DNA of 64,000 nt from assembly GCA_958496175.1 (NCBI GenBank), contig OY292275.1:57985701-58049700 (forward strand). Reading direction: 5' to 3'. Shown in pieces: positions 23,462 to 33,244 of the stretch; the stretch's first letter is position 1; each line of letters starts with the position of its first letter. Origin of the DNA: Sisyra terminalis (lineage: Eukaryota; Arthropoda; Insecta; Neuroptera; Sisyridae). The translations under genes were made by a program, and so were the position numbers. Below the pieces are notes generated by a model. It made no database searches and was not told the DNA's origin. It saw only the letters and a list, made by a program, of their open reading frames with translations.

Positions 23462-24508
23462 GGTACTCACTCACTAATGTATTTATTTGTGAATACGTAT
23501 TTCGGATTTTCAGGTTTACAATATGTGAAAGCCAAAAAACTTAATGCTCACTTATAAACATAACATAACCTTTTCAGATATATCTACTTATCAGAGTTTA
23601 AATTTTTAAGCAGACCCTAAGTTTTTGTTTCTAATAATGAATCAACTTTGTTGTATATTAACCAGTAATAACGTTTCGCTTTTAACGGACTTTGATTGAT
23701 TATTAAATTTGAAATTTCGATTGTTTATTAAACGTTATCCCTTACAAACTTTGCTACCATTTTTCACTTCTTTAGGGGAGAAATTTTCAAAAACCCTTTC
23801 TTATTATATATCTGCATCGTATAAGGAAAAAACTTTCCAAATTTCATCGACCCAAATGTGTACTTATATTTGAAAATACAATGTAAAACGAAAAAAAATA
23901 ATGACCTTTATGTTAGTTAAAATGACTAAAAAGCTATTCGATTTTACGCATTTGGACGTACATACAAAATTATTGGAAATAGGTGGAAAGCGTGAAAATA
24001 AATTCGAATATTTTATTTATTTTCAATAACAATAATTGGTTTTTTAAATTGTTCTAAATACCGAAGAAAAGTTAGTATCGATTTTTTATATTTTAATTGA
24101 CGGTGAAATATATGGCAAAAAATTGCTACCTTAATGCTTTTCATCCGAATATATAATTACTCCAGATCACAACCTTTGGTTCATAAAATAAAATAGATTT
24201 TAAAAAGTTTGATTGTTGAAAAACGAACCAAAATTTAAAATCGCCTGTTTGGTAGAAGTACTACATAAGTATTAAACTTTCATACTAATTTAATGAAATG
24301 ACGTTATTTAAAATGTTGTGATTAAAATGATATAAAGAAACACTTATATTTTATTTCTTAATATAATTTTAGATAAACTTTTTTTATATTAACAACACTT
24401 TGATTATTAAATTTAAAATTTCGATTGTTGATTAACTCTACGTTATCTCATATTTAACATTTTATTGAGATAAAACCTTTAGTTGCGAATGCGACGGGCT
24501 ACTACTAG
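23462..24508 (+). repeat. 1-kb dispersed repeat, copy 1 (possibly Helitron-related)
   Basis: This is the reverse complement of about 54,600-55,625. It contains an internal direct duplication: TTGATTATTAAATTTGAAATTTCGATTGTT at about 23,693 recurs at about 24,402 with one change. The same spacing occurs in the partner. The right end reads GCGACGGGCTACTA then CTAG before T, which resembles a Helitron 3' end, but the partner lacks this end. Confidence 0.6.
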
Positions 24509-24605
24509 TGATTTATAAAAATATAATATTTTCAATTTAAATTCAATAAATAATTTTTTTTTTTTTTAAAATAAAATTGAAAATATTATATGTTTATAAA
24601 TCAAG

Positions 24606-24645
24606 AAGTTTGATGAAGTTACAATAAGTAACGAAACGTAGCTAA
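24606..24645 (+). ncRNA. Degenerate hammerhead ribozyme motif
   Basis: Same layout as at 15.6 kb (stem II GTTAC/GTAAC, GAAACGTA, GCTA), but the core reads TTGATGA instead of CTGATGA. Loss of the first core C should abolish activity. Confidence 0.6.
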
Positions 24646-24715
24646 TTGAATAGTAAAAATATTAAATAAAAAAAAACCGATCTTAAACAACCTGAAGTGT
24701 CTTCTTATTAAAAAA

Positions 24716-25845
24716 AAATGTTTTTTTTCAACATTGATAAACTGTTCTCATTTATATTCAATTTTGAAAGTCATTAAAATTGAGAGGCGTCTTAACGGAA
24801 TGCAATTAGAAAGTTCAAAGCTCTCTCATTATTTCGACAAGTCAAGCAAAGCTTTTTAGTCTATTTCGTGGAAGTTATTTACTCTAACGAAAAAAAAATA
24901 TCATCTCAAAACATTTTCGTAGAAAAGTAAAATTTTATTGACAAGTTTTTCCTATGTAATTATAGCGAAAGAAATCAAGAAGAAATGGATTAATTGCGAC
25001 GACCGAGCCAAGGAATTAGAAGGCTTGCAGAAAATTACCTTTGCTGTTCCTGGATAATTGCTCTCCAGCATTAATCCCTTGATACCTCGTCTCGAACGAA
25101 CAATTTGATTCGTTAAGACAAATAAATAGAAATAATTCAAACGTAGACAATTTCCAAAGCTCAAAAAGCTCCATGTCTGAATAGAGTGGTAATTGAAATG
25201 ATATGATTAGAAAAAAAAATGATAAACTTGGCACGAAAAAAAAGCCTGGTCGAGAAATTGTTTGCATTTGGTCCGACAGAGAAATAAACGAGAGATAAAA
25301 TCAATTTGCGATCAATTGATACGTATTTTTTTTTATTCGATCGTAATCGAAACTAGTACTACATACAATGTATATAAAAAAAATGAGTAAAAGTTTTTTT
25401 TTCTGTCGTCATAAATTGAGTAAGAGTAAAATAGTCAGCCTTTTTCTCGTCGTCTTTATAATATTACTCTGAACTTAACGAATACTTTTCACGTCAATCG
25501 AAATTTAACGAGTAAATGACTATCAATCAATCGTAATCCAGCCGTTTGTGCATTTTCGCATCCTATTCTCTTCTACCTCTTTTCTAAACACTATATATTG
25601 GTGTATGTGTGGTAGTTGCCACATCAACATGTTCGTTTACAACCGCAAATTTTTCCATGTGTTTTTTTTTTCTATCTGATCGAATATATCACCTTGAAAT
25701 TTACGACTTTTGTACGGAGAAAATATTGGTTTGGTGAATTGGATTCGAGTTTCTTGAAATGCCGTTTATTTTTTCTGTCTGGAAAAATAAAGTGCTATGC
25801 AACCCGTTTTGCAGATGAATCAATAAGAATGCCTAACTATGGATT
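24716..25845. other. Non-coding stretch
   Basis: AT-rich, with mild GC enrichment at 25,480-25,620. Open frames at 24,952, 25,016 and 25,616 show no protein-like pattern and no splice support. Confidence 0.4.
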
Positions 25846-26190
25846 TTTTTTTTCTTTTCAAATAAATTGCACAATCTGCATAGGATTGCAATAAGTGCAT
25901 TCAATCCATAGGCGATCACATATAAGCACTAGTCCCAGAAGATTAGTGCTGTATAAGTACAAAGATTTTTAACAATCAATAGCAACAATAACAATAATAG
26001 TAATTCTTAAAGCAATAACAATAATCATATAAACAATCAACAGTAGCAATAAGAATAATAATAATAGTCTATAATAACAATATCAATGCTAATAACAATG
26101 TGAAACATTAATTTATAAGTAATATATAAAAATAAAGCTTTATAATAAGATATAATAATTTGGCAACAGATAGTTAATAGGAATATTTGT
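25846..26190 (-). mobile_element. Jockey-type LINE 3' untranslated region with poly(A) end
   Basis: The minus strand runs from the ORF stop at 26,191 through low-complexity (TTATT)-rich sequence to ATTTATTTGAAAAG and an A-run at 25,846-25,855. The terminal 220 bp recur at 27,946-28,086 and 63,775-64,000, so they mark this LINE subfamily's 3' end. The open frame at 25,616-25,894 partly reads through it by chance. Confidence 0.8.
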
Positions 26191-26470
26191 TTAGTTACAA
26201 AATCTATCAGGCAAATCTATTACATTCCATTTTTGTAACCTTCTTATCATCTCATTGTTGTCCAATAAGTTTATTGCGAGATGGTTGGAATGATCGTTTA
26301 GTTTTGTCAGATATTTTTTACTAAAACTTTGAATTTCCTCCTTAACTGATAGCATTTCTGTATCTTCATGTATTTTTTTATTGTTTACTAACCATGGAGC
26401 ACCGATTATTTGTCGTAGGGTCCTTGATTGAAATCATTAAGAAATTTGATGTTTTTCTTTAACGTAGTTG
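26191..26470 (-). pseudogene. Jockey-type LINE ORF2, C-terminal end
   Basis: The minus strand reads FQSRTLRQIIGAPWLVNNKK, then IHEDTEMLSVKEEIQSFSKK, then LNDHSNHLAINLLDNNEMI and ends DLPDRFCN before TAA at 26,193-26,191. The C-terminus is complete and well preserved for about 80 codons. Upstream a one-base shift breaks the frame (KNIKFLND then FQSRT), and the copy is cut by the Penelope-type repeat starting at 26,464. With its 3' UTR this is a 5'-truncated insertion, the usual outcome of target-primed reverse transcription. Confidence 0.88.
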
Positions 26471-26531
26471 ATGTTCATAGGTATTTGGACTAATAAGACT
26501 GTTATTATTTTCACAACTCTTTACTATCATT

Positions 26532-26569
26532 GTACAACGTTTCGTCTCTTTCGAGACTTCTTCAGGTAC
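26532..26569 (-). ncRNA. Minimal hammerhead ribozyme motif, intact core
   Basis: Minus strand: GTAC, CTGAAGA, stem II GTCTC/GAGAC with loop GAAA, GAA, ACGT, T, GTAC. Position 7 of the core is the variable one, so CTGAAGA is acceptable. Stem I is the self-complementary GTAC. Predicted cut after GUU. Confidence 0.75.
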
Positions 26570-26717
26570 TGAAAAACACACAAAAATAATACAATTATTT
26601 ACTGTCAGGCCCAAGAGCTGTGAAAATATAACTCATAGGTTAATTTTAACAACCAATATACAAATACATTACATTAATTTCATAAATTACAACCTTGAAT
26701 TACTTATAACTTTAAGT

Positions 26718-26756
26718 TATTGAAGAAGTCTCGAAAGAAACGAAACGTTGTACAGT
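26718..26756 (+). ncRNA. Degenerate hammerhead ribozyme motif
   Basis: Inverted partner of the 26,532 motif. The core reads TTGAAGA rather than CTGAAGA, and stem II has a mismatch (GTCTC/GAAAC). Probably inactive. Confidence 0.6.
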
Positions 26757-27065
26757 GATAGGAAATGGCAGTCTTATTAGTCCAAATACCTATGAACATC
26801 AACTACATATTATTATCATGGATATGAATACGATAAATCTTTTCTTTTACTTTTTTTTCTTTTACGTTTTATTTAATTTGGTAGGAAATGAACTCGTAGG
26901 ATCCCTAGTTTAAATTACCCTGACTTTACAAAATTAAAAAAAATATTAACATTCCTTTAGCCATCATCAGGAGGAAACAGTGGTGGTAAAAATCTTTACA
27001 ACTACAAAAAATAAGACCTAAATTTAGTAACTAGACCAAAATTTGTTAAAACTTTTAAAATTACA

Positions 27066-27936
27066 ATAAACCATTAGTGGGTTGTCTTTTTAGTCTCTTA
27101 TGTGGAAGGCTATTAAGTGTTTCCAAGTTCAACTTGTTTGGATATACTTTCACCCTTTTTACGTATCAAATTGTGAACTCTGTAATGCAATGAATGACAT
27201 CCTCGATATTAAAGTCCCGCTGTATGATGTCATTCCTTACATACCGCCCAACTCCTAAAAATGACCGAAAGATTTTACATTGGCATCTTCTGATCATTTC
27301 AATATATCTAGGCCTTGTCATGTTCCAAAGTTGAACCTCGTATGTCCATGTTGGTCTAAGCACTACCATATATGAAGTATCTTCTTAGATTTCAGATTTA
27401 GCGGAGGTTTTTTGTTATCCAGACAATCCTACGGTGAAGTGCTTTAGTCTGAAGACCTTGCTTGTTACTGTGGTTCTTCCAGTTGAGGCTTCGATCCAGG
27501 TGAAAACCTAGATATCTTTCGAATGAGTCCTCCTTCAGAGTAAAGGTAACCAATTTGGTTTTAGTCTCATTTACCTTGATTCCCCATCGTTTTGTCCACT
27601 TTCCCCATTCTACCCATATGAGCCCATAGCTCCCTCGTAGCGATCTGTGGGCTTAGATCTGCATACAAGATCGCAGTGGCGTCTGCAAATTTTGTACTCA
27701 ATATATTTTCCTCCAATAGAATATCCGTCGTGTATATAATATACATCGTTGGTCCAGAACCCTGCGGAACCCCCGCATCTATTTTGTGTTTAAAACTCAA
27801 TTCATTTTTTCACTGTACATAGAATTTTCTATCCGTTAGAAAGCTGTCCAAAAGGTTGAATAATTAGGGGGGCAAAATGTTTGCTAAATAATGCAATAGA
27901 TCTAGATGCCAGACATGATCAAATGCCTAAAAAATA
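27066..27936 (-). pseudogene. Jockey-type LINE reverse transcriptase, internal and C-terminal fragment
   Basis: Minus strand from 27,936: AFDHVWHLDLLHYLA, LLDSFLTDRKFYVQ, IDAGVPQGSGPTMYIIYTTD and STKFADATAILYAD. Then, after frame breaks, come VVLRPTWTYEVQLWN, CQCKIFRSFLGVGRYVRNDI and IEDVIHCITEF. These correspond in order to KAFDSVWH, the AGVPQGS box, the FADDTAIL catalytic box and the C-terminal WTYG...RNDxIHRDL block of Jockey ORF2. The catalytic second Asp is replaced by Ala (FADAT) and there are several frameshifts and stops, so it is dead. It differs in sequence from the 26.2-kb copy. Its 5' side is cut off by another LINE's 3' end. Confidence 0.88.
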
Positions 27937-28086
27937 TTTTTTATTTATTTTCAAATAAATTGCACAATCTGCATAGGATTGCAATAAGTGCATTCAATTC
28001 ATAGACAATCACGTGTAAGCACTAGTCCCAGTAGATTAGTGCTGTATAAGTACAAAGATTTTTAACAATCAATAAACCTTTAGCCA
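27937..28086 (-). mobile_element. Jockey-type LINE 3' end, short copy
   Basis: About 130 bp match the 3' end at 25,856-25,985 (GATTAGTGCTGTATAAGTAC and neighbours). The copy finishes on the minus strand in an A-rich tail next to the other Jockey fragment. Severely 5'-truncated insertion. Confidence 0.75.
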
Positions 28087-28385
28087 TAAACCTTTCATTG
28101 AAAATTCCTTAATCATTTTGTCTGACGATAGTAAACTGCATCCCTGGCCTTATTAGTTTGTAAATCATTGACCATTTAGAAGAGTGATTGCAGTTTGAAT
28201 CTCTGAATTTAAGGCGTGAACCCACTATTGGGACAAAGGTCAAATCAATTGCGTCGTTTGGTATTAAGTTATCTTTTTCAAATATAAATAAATAAGTATA
28301 AATAGTAATAAATTATAAATAAATAATATAGTAATTAAATTGTGGGCAATAAGGACGAAGCTTCTGGTGGAATATTATTTATTTT

Positions 28386-28425
28386 ATCGCCAATGTTTCG
28401 TCAGTCATTCCTGACTTCTTCATAA
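28386..28425 (-). ncRNA. Degenerate hammerhead ribozyme motif
   Basis: Minus strand ATGAAGA replaces CTGAAGA, and ACAT replaces ACGT in stem III. Stem II (GTCAG/CTGAC) is intact. Expected to be inactive. Confidence 0.6.
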
Positions 28426-28512
28426 AAAATTCATTATAAAAAAATACATAACATTTAATTTTTACAATAATGTGTTGCTATTTTTTTAAATGTTATGTAT
28501 TTTCATTATAGA

Positions 28513-28550
28513 GCCCTGAAGAAGTCAGAAATGACTGACGAAACGTTGGC
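28513..28550 (+). ncRNA. Minimal hammerhead ribozyme motif, intact core
   Basis: GCC, CTGAAGA, stem II GTCAG/CTGAC, GAA, ACGT, T, GGC. GCC and GGC form stem I. ACGT is palindromic. All invariant core bases are present. Confidence 0.78.
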
Positions 28551-28615
28551 GATAAAATAAATAATATTCCACAAGAAGCTTCGTCCTTATTGTCCACAAT
28601 GTAATTATTATATTA

Positions 28616-30022
28616 AAAAAAGACAAGGACTTAAACATTAAAGATAAATAAATAAGTTTAATGTTTTACTAGTAAGAGAGTGTTAAAAGTTTTGAGTGAT
28701 AAAGACCATAATTCATCAATACTGGGTATTAAAAATAAATTTATTGCTGAGTTATCACTATTGTTATTGTAAAGATGAATATAACAATTATAAGGACAAA
28801 GCCAGGGCCAAACCCTTGCAATTACCAAAGATAAATAAAAGCATATCTCAAAAAAACTCCAATATATAGCAATTAAATATTATAATAAACTACCACAGTT
28901 ACTAAAGACTTTAAATTTAAAAAGTAAAATCAACAAAAAGAAAATATTTAAATGGATCACAACGATTGATATTTGAATTTTGTTTATTTTTTAACCTTAA
29001 TACTATAAATTGATATACATTTGTCTTGATGCTTGATGTCAGTAAAAGTTTTAGATTATTAGATTAATAAGATATATATGTATTTAGATTAATAATAATT
29101 TTTTCCAGGCCTATGATCAGGTGTTTTTGTACCACCTCTATAGGTGCATACTTTGTAATCTGAATAGAATAGAATTAGAATAGCTATACGTCATTTATTT
29201 TGATAGAGGTGTATTTTTTTCAAATAAGTCGATATTTAATATAATTAATAAAAAGCTTAGGGTGAATTTTGTATTTTTAACAGGTGTCATAGTAATGGCA
29301 ATTCAAAAAAAGAGTTTAATATATTTAACGTTGAATTTTAATAAATCAAAAAATGCAGAAAATATAAAGAAAATCTCAAACATGAAAATATGGAGGTTTG
29401 TAAAAGTGCATTTTGTATGTATTTTACTAGTGGGTATTATACTGCATATTATTTACCTTCTATGCATCTCGAATGTTATAAAATGTATAAAGCAAAGATA
29501 ATTAAATGATAGCAATATTTTATGTCAACTTTTACAATATGTAAATAATAATAATAACGTTCAACGCTATAAGAGTTCCCCACTTCTATGTTATTGCTTC
29601 TTGATATTCTTGCATAAAATTGCATTAATACAAGATATATTTTAAGTGACATTTAATTTTTCATAATGAGAATTTGATGAAATTTGAATATTACTAATTA
29701 TGAAAATGCTGCAATCTATAAATAGAACACATGCAATTTAAAATGCATTGTGATAAAATTGAGGAAATATTTATCAAGTTTTTACTGCGCTTGGTAAAAA
29801 GCTTTGTTGTTTAAAAAGCATATATTGAGAAAATTAGATTTCTTAGTCTTTACAAGCTTTCTCTTCAATTTGTTTACAAACGGTATAAAGGATGGGGTTC
29901 TGTTTTCATCTCTTTTTGGAATAAATTATTGTTTCATTATGATTTTTTTGTAATTTGTTATTATTTTTAAGATTATTTCTTCGTATTATGTCTATCAATT
30001 TAAAAATAGGTATCTATTGAGT
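28616..30022. other. AT-rich non-coding stretch
   Basis: The 79-residue open frame at 29,262-29,501 has a hydrophobic C-terminal half, but no splice or promoter support and no recognised family. Otherwise nothing seen. Confidence 0.4.
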
Positions 30023-30441
30023 AGAGTGGCCCTTATTAGGGGTGTTTTCGAATTTCTTTGCTCCCAGGGGCTCAAATGCTTCCAAATTGATAAAAAAAAG
30101 ATCCCTGAAAATTTGAGCTCTTAATATTAACTTTAAGATAGTCCACTTTCCAACTTAAGTTTCTTGTGGAAATAACGTGGGAAAAATTTAATTTGTTCTT
30201 TAGAATTCCATAACTCAGCGACAAATAAATCAAAAGTAAGATAATTGCATTATGTTTATTGTAAATTTAATGCTCTACAAAAAAGAGCCTTTATGATTTT
30301 TTGCTAAAAAGTTGGGAAGCGGACTATTTTAAAGTTAATATTACGAGCTCAAATTTTCAGGGATTTTTTTTTATCAATTTGGAAGCATTTGAGACCCTGG
30401 CAGCAAAGAAATTCGATAACACCCCTATTAAGGACCACCCT
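30023..30441. mobile_element. Fold-back element with AGGGTGG ends
   Basis: The left end AGAGTGGCCCTTATTAGGGG and right end CCCCTATTAAGGACCACCCT are inverted. Inverted matching continues inward for about 150 bp on each side (GGGGCTCAAATGCTTCCAAA with its partner). No coding capacity. The arm core is shared with the 32.5-kb element and the 8.3-kb scrap. Confidence 0.8.
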
Positions 30442-31135
30442 AATGTTGAGTGATAGAATTTTTTAACAATTTTTTATATGTTATCACAGTTATTTCACGT
30501 GTGATAAGACATAAATCATTAAACTTATAACTGAGGGATGAAAATGTGTAATTTACTTAAATCCGTGGATTCATTGTAGCAGAAAAAATTTTTTTTTTAA
30601 TATTCTACTAAATCTATTAAATTTAGGTAGAGTAAATTTTTAAAAGAATTTTTTTGGAAGAAGTATCTACTTGTGCCCCAAAAATTAAATTTAAATTAAA
30701 TCTTTTTTTTTTACTAGAGGTTTCGGTGAACTTCATACCATCAAAAATTGATATGCAAAAATTGATTCACCGATATCGATAATATAGCCACAAATTTAAT
30801 TATTATGGATATAATTTACACAAATTTATGCTTGCTGATAACAAATTAAAGGCGTTTATTAAATATAAATTGTATTTTTAATATTTTCATTCATACTTAT
30901 AAAAACATTGGACATATTAAAACCCACAAACATTAAAAAAATCAAAAAAATCTCACTTATTTATCCAACAAAGACTAACGGTAATTGGCAACCATGGCTT
31001 TATTCTCTCAGCCCTTATATCTTTGTTTTATTAAAAATATGGCTATATAATATATGGCTATTTTTTCCACGTTAATCATTGAAAACTTCACAATTTTGGG
31101 GAAAGAAATCGAGATTTGAATGAAAAAAATGAATT
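30442..31135. other. AT-rich non-coding stretch
   Basis: Nothing recognised. Confidence 0.4.
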
Positions 31136-31139
31136 TTAA

Positions 31140-31390
31140 AAAATGGTATAATGGTATTTCCAGTAGTGTTTTTACCATCTGATTGTAGTTAACATCTCCT
31201 TATTCCCTAGAATTCCATGGATTTAAAGGCCTCTCAAGCGTCCTTTACTTTCCCCTGGAGAACTTGATCAAATCCAATACCCTTTATAATATCCCGAATT
31301 TGTGACCGTACAAAAATTCCCTCATAAACTTTTACTCCACCCTGTCCTTTACCTTTACCTTTTCGATCCAAAGCTTTGACAAAGTTTTAA
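31140..31390 (-). pseudogene. Fragment of a transposon-associated protein with a GIFVGPQIR-type motif
   Basis: The minus strand reads VKVYEGIFVRSQIRDIIKGI, then GFDQVLQGKVKDA, a stop (TGA where Trp is expected), EAFKSM, and after frame breaks DVNYNQMVKTLLEIP. It resembles a conserved block of a large uncharacterised arthropod protein family often found in transposon-rich DNA: (K/E)GIFVGPQIRE, then KDAWxAFK, then NYxxMVxxLL. The comparison is from memory. About 80 codons survive with stops and shifts, so this is a relic. Confidence 0.6.
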
Positions 31391-31394
31391 GTTC

Positions 31395-32454
31395 AACGAA
31401 ATTTTGAATTCAAAAGCTCTTGAAAAACTTACATAACAATTTAATAGAGACAAGATAAAATTTGAAACGACAATCGTAAATAAAATGTTTATATAACTGG
31501 TTCGATAATCAATATACTCAGGTGTGCAAACTGTTAAACATAGTATTTATTTTTTGAATCTTAGATATAAATATGATAATAAGTCGGTTATGTCATTGTA
31601 TCTTAAAGATTTGAGTTAAGAGATCATTTTAAAGGTCGTATACTAATAATGTCGATAAAAATATATATAAAGCAATATACAAATATGTATGTAATATAAG
31701 TATTGAGTTATTGATAATAAAATTATTTGGTATTTTTTTCCTTTTTGCATTCCTTGGTGAAGTAGTAATGATCAATTCTTTCAATGACATAAAACTAAAG
31801 TTAGCTTATTTTATTGGGAAGAATTTTGTTGGGCAGATGAAATTTAAAATTTAAAAATTGATGTTTTAGTAACTTTAAAACATATCCCTCAAGAGAGGGA
31901 TTTATTAAGGGATGACCAATTCTTAAAATAAGTACCATAAACTATATTCTTCCGTGAGATAAGCCATTGTATCTGGAGCCAAGAAAAAAAATGTTAAAGT
32001 TTACTTAAAAACGCAAATATTACAGATCTAATATCAAATAGAAACTTGTTTAAATTCATCTCTTAAGAGAATCAAATCGGAAATAAAAGTTTATATAGAA
32101 ATTTATCGTTTTTGAATGCAATTAATATTTCTGTTAGCTTCGATAAAAAATGGCTTCCATAAAACTTTTATTTATAAATTTTTATATGCAGCTTTAATAA
32201 CTCATTTGATTACGTATTAAAAATTGTTGAAAACTTTACGGCTATTTTAATTGAGATAACTGCAATGTATATGTTCCTATTTTTATAGACAAGCTTGCGA
32301 TTCCCAGAAATTGGACCACAATCCCCCTATAGTTTGTCAACTTTGTAAGGCAAACTGGATTACTGTTCGGTATTTATTTGATTACATGCAGTTTTGAATA
32401 ATTATTTTAGATAAAAAAACATACTATTATGGAGTTTTTTATTGCATATATAAT
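31395..32454. other. AT-rich non-coding stretch
   Basis: Nothing recognised. Confidence 0.4.
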
Positions 32455-33244
32455 AGGGTGATTTTTTTTTGACTTTTTTTTTTGGTCCCATTGTGAAATT
32501 TTGTTGGAAATACCAAAAAAAAATTCTCTGAAAGTTTGAGCCCTTAATATTAATTTTAAGTCCTCGACCAAGACGTGTAAAGATTTCCCATTGAAAATAC
32601 ACGGAAACTCTGATTTTTTATTTTTAAATTTCTATATCTCAGTGGCATTTCATGGGATCGCTTTTACCGAAGATGGTTTTTTCTCAGAATTAAACGCTCT
32701 ACAAAAGAGCCCATTACGACAAAGTCGTAACTCACACCGGTGAGGTAGTACGGGCCACTGAACCTGATTTTTCCATAAAATTCAAGGCACAATATCTCGT
32801 TTAATATTTATCTTCGCGATTTGGTCTACAGGAATTTTTTTGTAGGAAATTCTCTACAAGTTTTTCATTTATAATTTTTCCGTAGCTCTTGTTATTTACG
32901 AGATAAATTCAAAAAAAACGCGAATTTTATGGAAAAATCAGGTTCAGTGGCCCGTACTACCTCACCGGTGTGAGTTACGACTTTGTCGCAATGGGCACTT
33001 TTGTAGAGCGTTTAATTTTGAGAAAAAACCATCTTCGGTAAAAGCGATCCCATGAAATTCCGCTGAGATATAGAAATTTAAAAATAATAAATCAGAGTTT
33101 CCGTGTATTTTCAATGGGAAATCTTTACACGTCTCGGTCGAGGACTTAAAATTAATATTAAGGGCTCAAACTTTCAGGGATTTTTTTTTGTATTTCCCAC
33201 AAAATTTCACGATGGGACCAAAAAAAGTCAAAAAAAAATCACCT
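32455..33244. mobile_element. 790-bp fold-back element, arms about 330 bp
   Basis: From AGGGTGATTTTTTTTTGAC (32,455) to its complement ending TCACCT (33,244), the two halves are near-identical inverted copies around a centre near 32,850. Matching landmarks include CGCTTTTACCGAAGATGG, CGTAACTCACACCGG and CAGTGGCCCGTACTACC. The similar open frames at 32,402 (minus) and 33,103 (plus) exist only because of this symmetry. Confidence 0.88.

Larger units (their letters stand above)
23083..24712. mobile_element. Composite element bounded by inverted Penelope-type arms
   Basis: Inverted arms at 23,122-23,226 and 24,606-24,709 match those at 15 kb. Between them sit a short inverted-repeat unit (23,306-23,461) and a 1-kb repeat shared with 54.6-55.6 kb. 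The left arm has a full hammerhead core on the minus strand. The right arm has C-to-T at the first core base. Confidence 0.65.
26464..26806. mobile_element. Penelope-type inverted repeat pair at 26.5 kb
   Basis: Outer arms GTAGTTGATGTTCATAGG (26,464) and its complement (about 26,789-26,806) flank a pair of inverted hammerhead motifs. The arms share GTATTTGGACTAATAAGAC. The pair interrupts a Jockey fragment on its left. Confidence 0.75.
28321..28615. mobile_element. Penelope-type inverted repeat pair at 28.4 kb
   Basis: Arms 28,321-28,425 and 28,511-28,615 are inverted copies containing TGGAATATTATTTATTTTATCGCCAA. The same arms occur at 59 kb. The right arm has a full hammerhead core. The left is decayed. 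Confidence 0.78.

Noticed and set aside
26958..26985. CTGATGATGGCTAAAGG on the minus strand as another hammerhead
   Set aside because: The GAAA half of the core and a closing stem II are missing.
29262..29501. 79-residue frame with a possible membrane segment
   Set aside because: AT-rich composition explains the hydrophobic run. There is no promoter, splice or homology support.
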